Assembly (NCBI GenBank): GCA_035542155.1 | Contig: DATKLX010000155.1 | Location: 1-15,042 of the forward strand | Reading direction: 5' to 3' | DNA: 15,042 nucleotides | Source of the DNA: DATKLX01 sp035542155 | GTDB lineage: Bacteria; Chloroflexota; Anaerolineae; Anaerolineales; Anaerolineaceae | Shown here: in pieces, positions 14,993 to 15,042 of the stretch | Layout of the letters: every line of letters begins with the position of its first letter | Position numbering within the stretch: position 1 is the first letter of the stretch | Program-made: the position numbers and the translations under genes | Notes under the pieces: model-generated | What the model saw: the letters and a program-made list of their open reading frames with translations, nothing else | What the model was told of the DNA's origin: nothing | Databases searched by the model: none

Positions 14993-15015
14993 CATGGACT
15001 ACCCAGGAGGGTTTC

Positions 15016-15042
15016 ATGAGCGAAAAACAACCTGACACCATC
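15016..15042 (+). CDS. 5' end of an unidentified gene
   Basis: Only nine codons are inside the window (MSEKQPDTI), too few to name the product. The start is supported by a consensus AGGAGG at 15005-15010, five bases before the ATG, and by a plausible promoter. The hydrophilic opening suggests a cytoplasmic N-terminus. It is divergent from the tRNA nucleotidyltransferase operon. Confidence 0.65.

Larger units (their letters stand above)
14781..15015. other. divergent intergenic region
   Basis: These 235 bases separate the leftward operon from a rightward gene. They hold a near-perfect direct repeat, CGCAACTTTT at 14881-14890 and CGTAACTTTT at 14910-14919. There is a small palindrome GTGGG-TGAT-CCCAC at 14868-14881, a weaker CTGCC/GGCAG hairpin near 14840-14857, an inverted repeat at 14935-14966 and a rightward promoter. 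For the leftward operon I see only poor matches, such as TTGGCA with a weak TCTACA. No ORF or RNA gene is supported. Confidence 0.5.

Noticed and set aside
14820..15015. Riboswitch or structured leader for the right-edge gene
   Set aside because: The likely promoter lies at 14965-14992, leaving only about 16 bases of leader, and the upstream hairpins are short.

Overview
The window reads as chromosomal DNA of a moderately GC-rich bacterium, most likely Chloroflexota and probably an Anaerolineae-like lineage. This is an inference from gene content: a large MalT-type (LAL) LuxR regulator, an adenylyl cyclase fused to an NB-ARC-like ATPase with TPR-like repeats, a DHH-CBS-CCA tRNA nucleotidyltransferase fusion and an EF-G paralogue. 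No rRNA, tRNA, CRISPR array, transposase or phage gene was seen. Gene packing is tight and the genes look intact, apart from two cut by the window ends.

Left part (1-5764). A GT87-like membrane glycosyltransferase runs leftward off the window. It is divergent from a UMF1/Atg22-type MFS transporter that is followed 13 bases later by a 920-residue LAL regulator. The two divergent promoters share one overlapping -35 region. The LAL gene carries an in-frame palindromic repeat that encodes about 25 extra residues.

Centre (5765-6575). A short intergenic region with two perfect 9-base direct repeats, 22 bases apart, lies just upstream of a possible -10. It precedes two small uncharacterised genes: a four-helix membrane protein and a 76-residue soluble YEIRI-type protein. 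A long bidirectional terminator closes this unit and also serves the convergent gene beyond it. LAL regulator, repeats and two small genes together are the best candidate here for an undescribed module.

Right part (6584-14780). Four leftward genes: the DHH-CBS-CCA fusion, a GNAT acetyltransferase, the cyclase-ATPase-TPR protein and an EF-G-like GTPase. The first three touch or overlap and look translationally coupled. The EF-G paralogue also has a near-consensus promoter whose -35 box covers the cyclase stop codon. Three of its GTPase motifs depart from classic EF-G, including Tyr for the catalytic His. All six canonical class III cyclase catalytic positions are kept in the cyclase.

Right edge (14781-15042). 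A divergent intergenic region with a good rightward promoter, an inverted repeat over its -35 box and upstream direct repeats leads to the first nine codons of an unidentified gene with a strong Shine-Dalgarno sequence.
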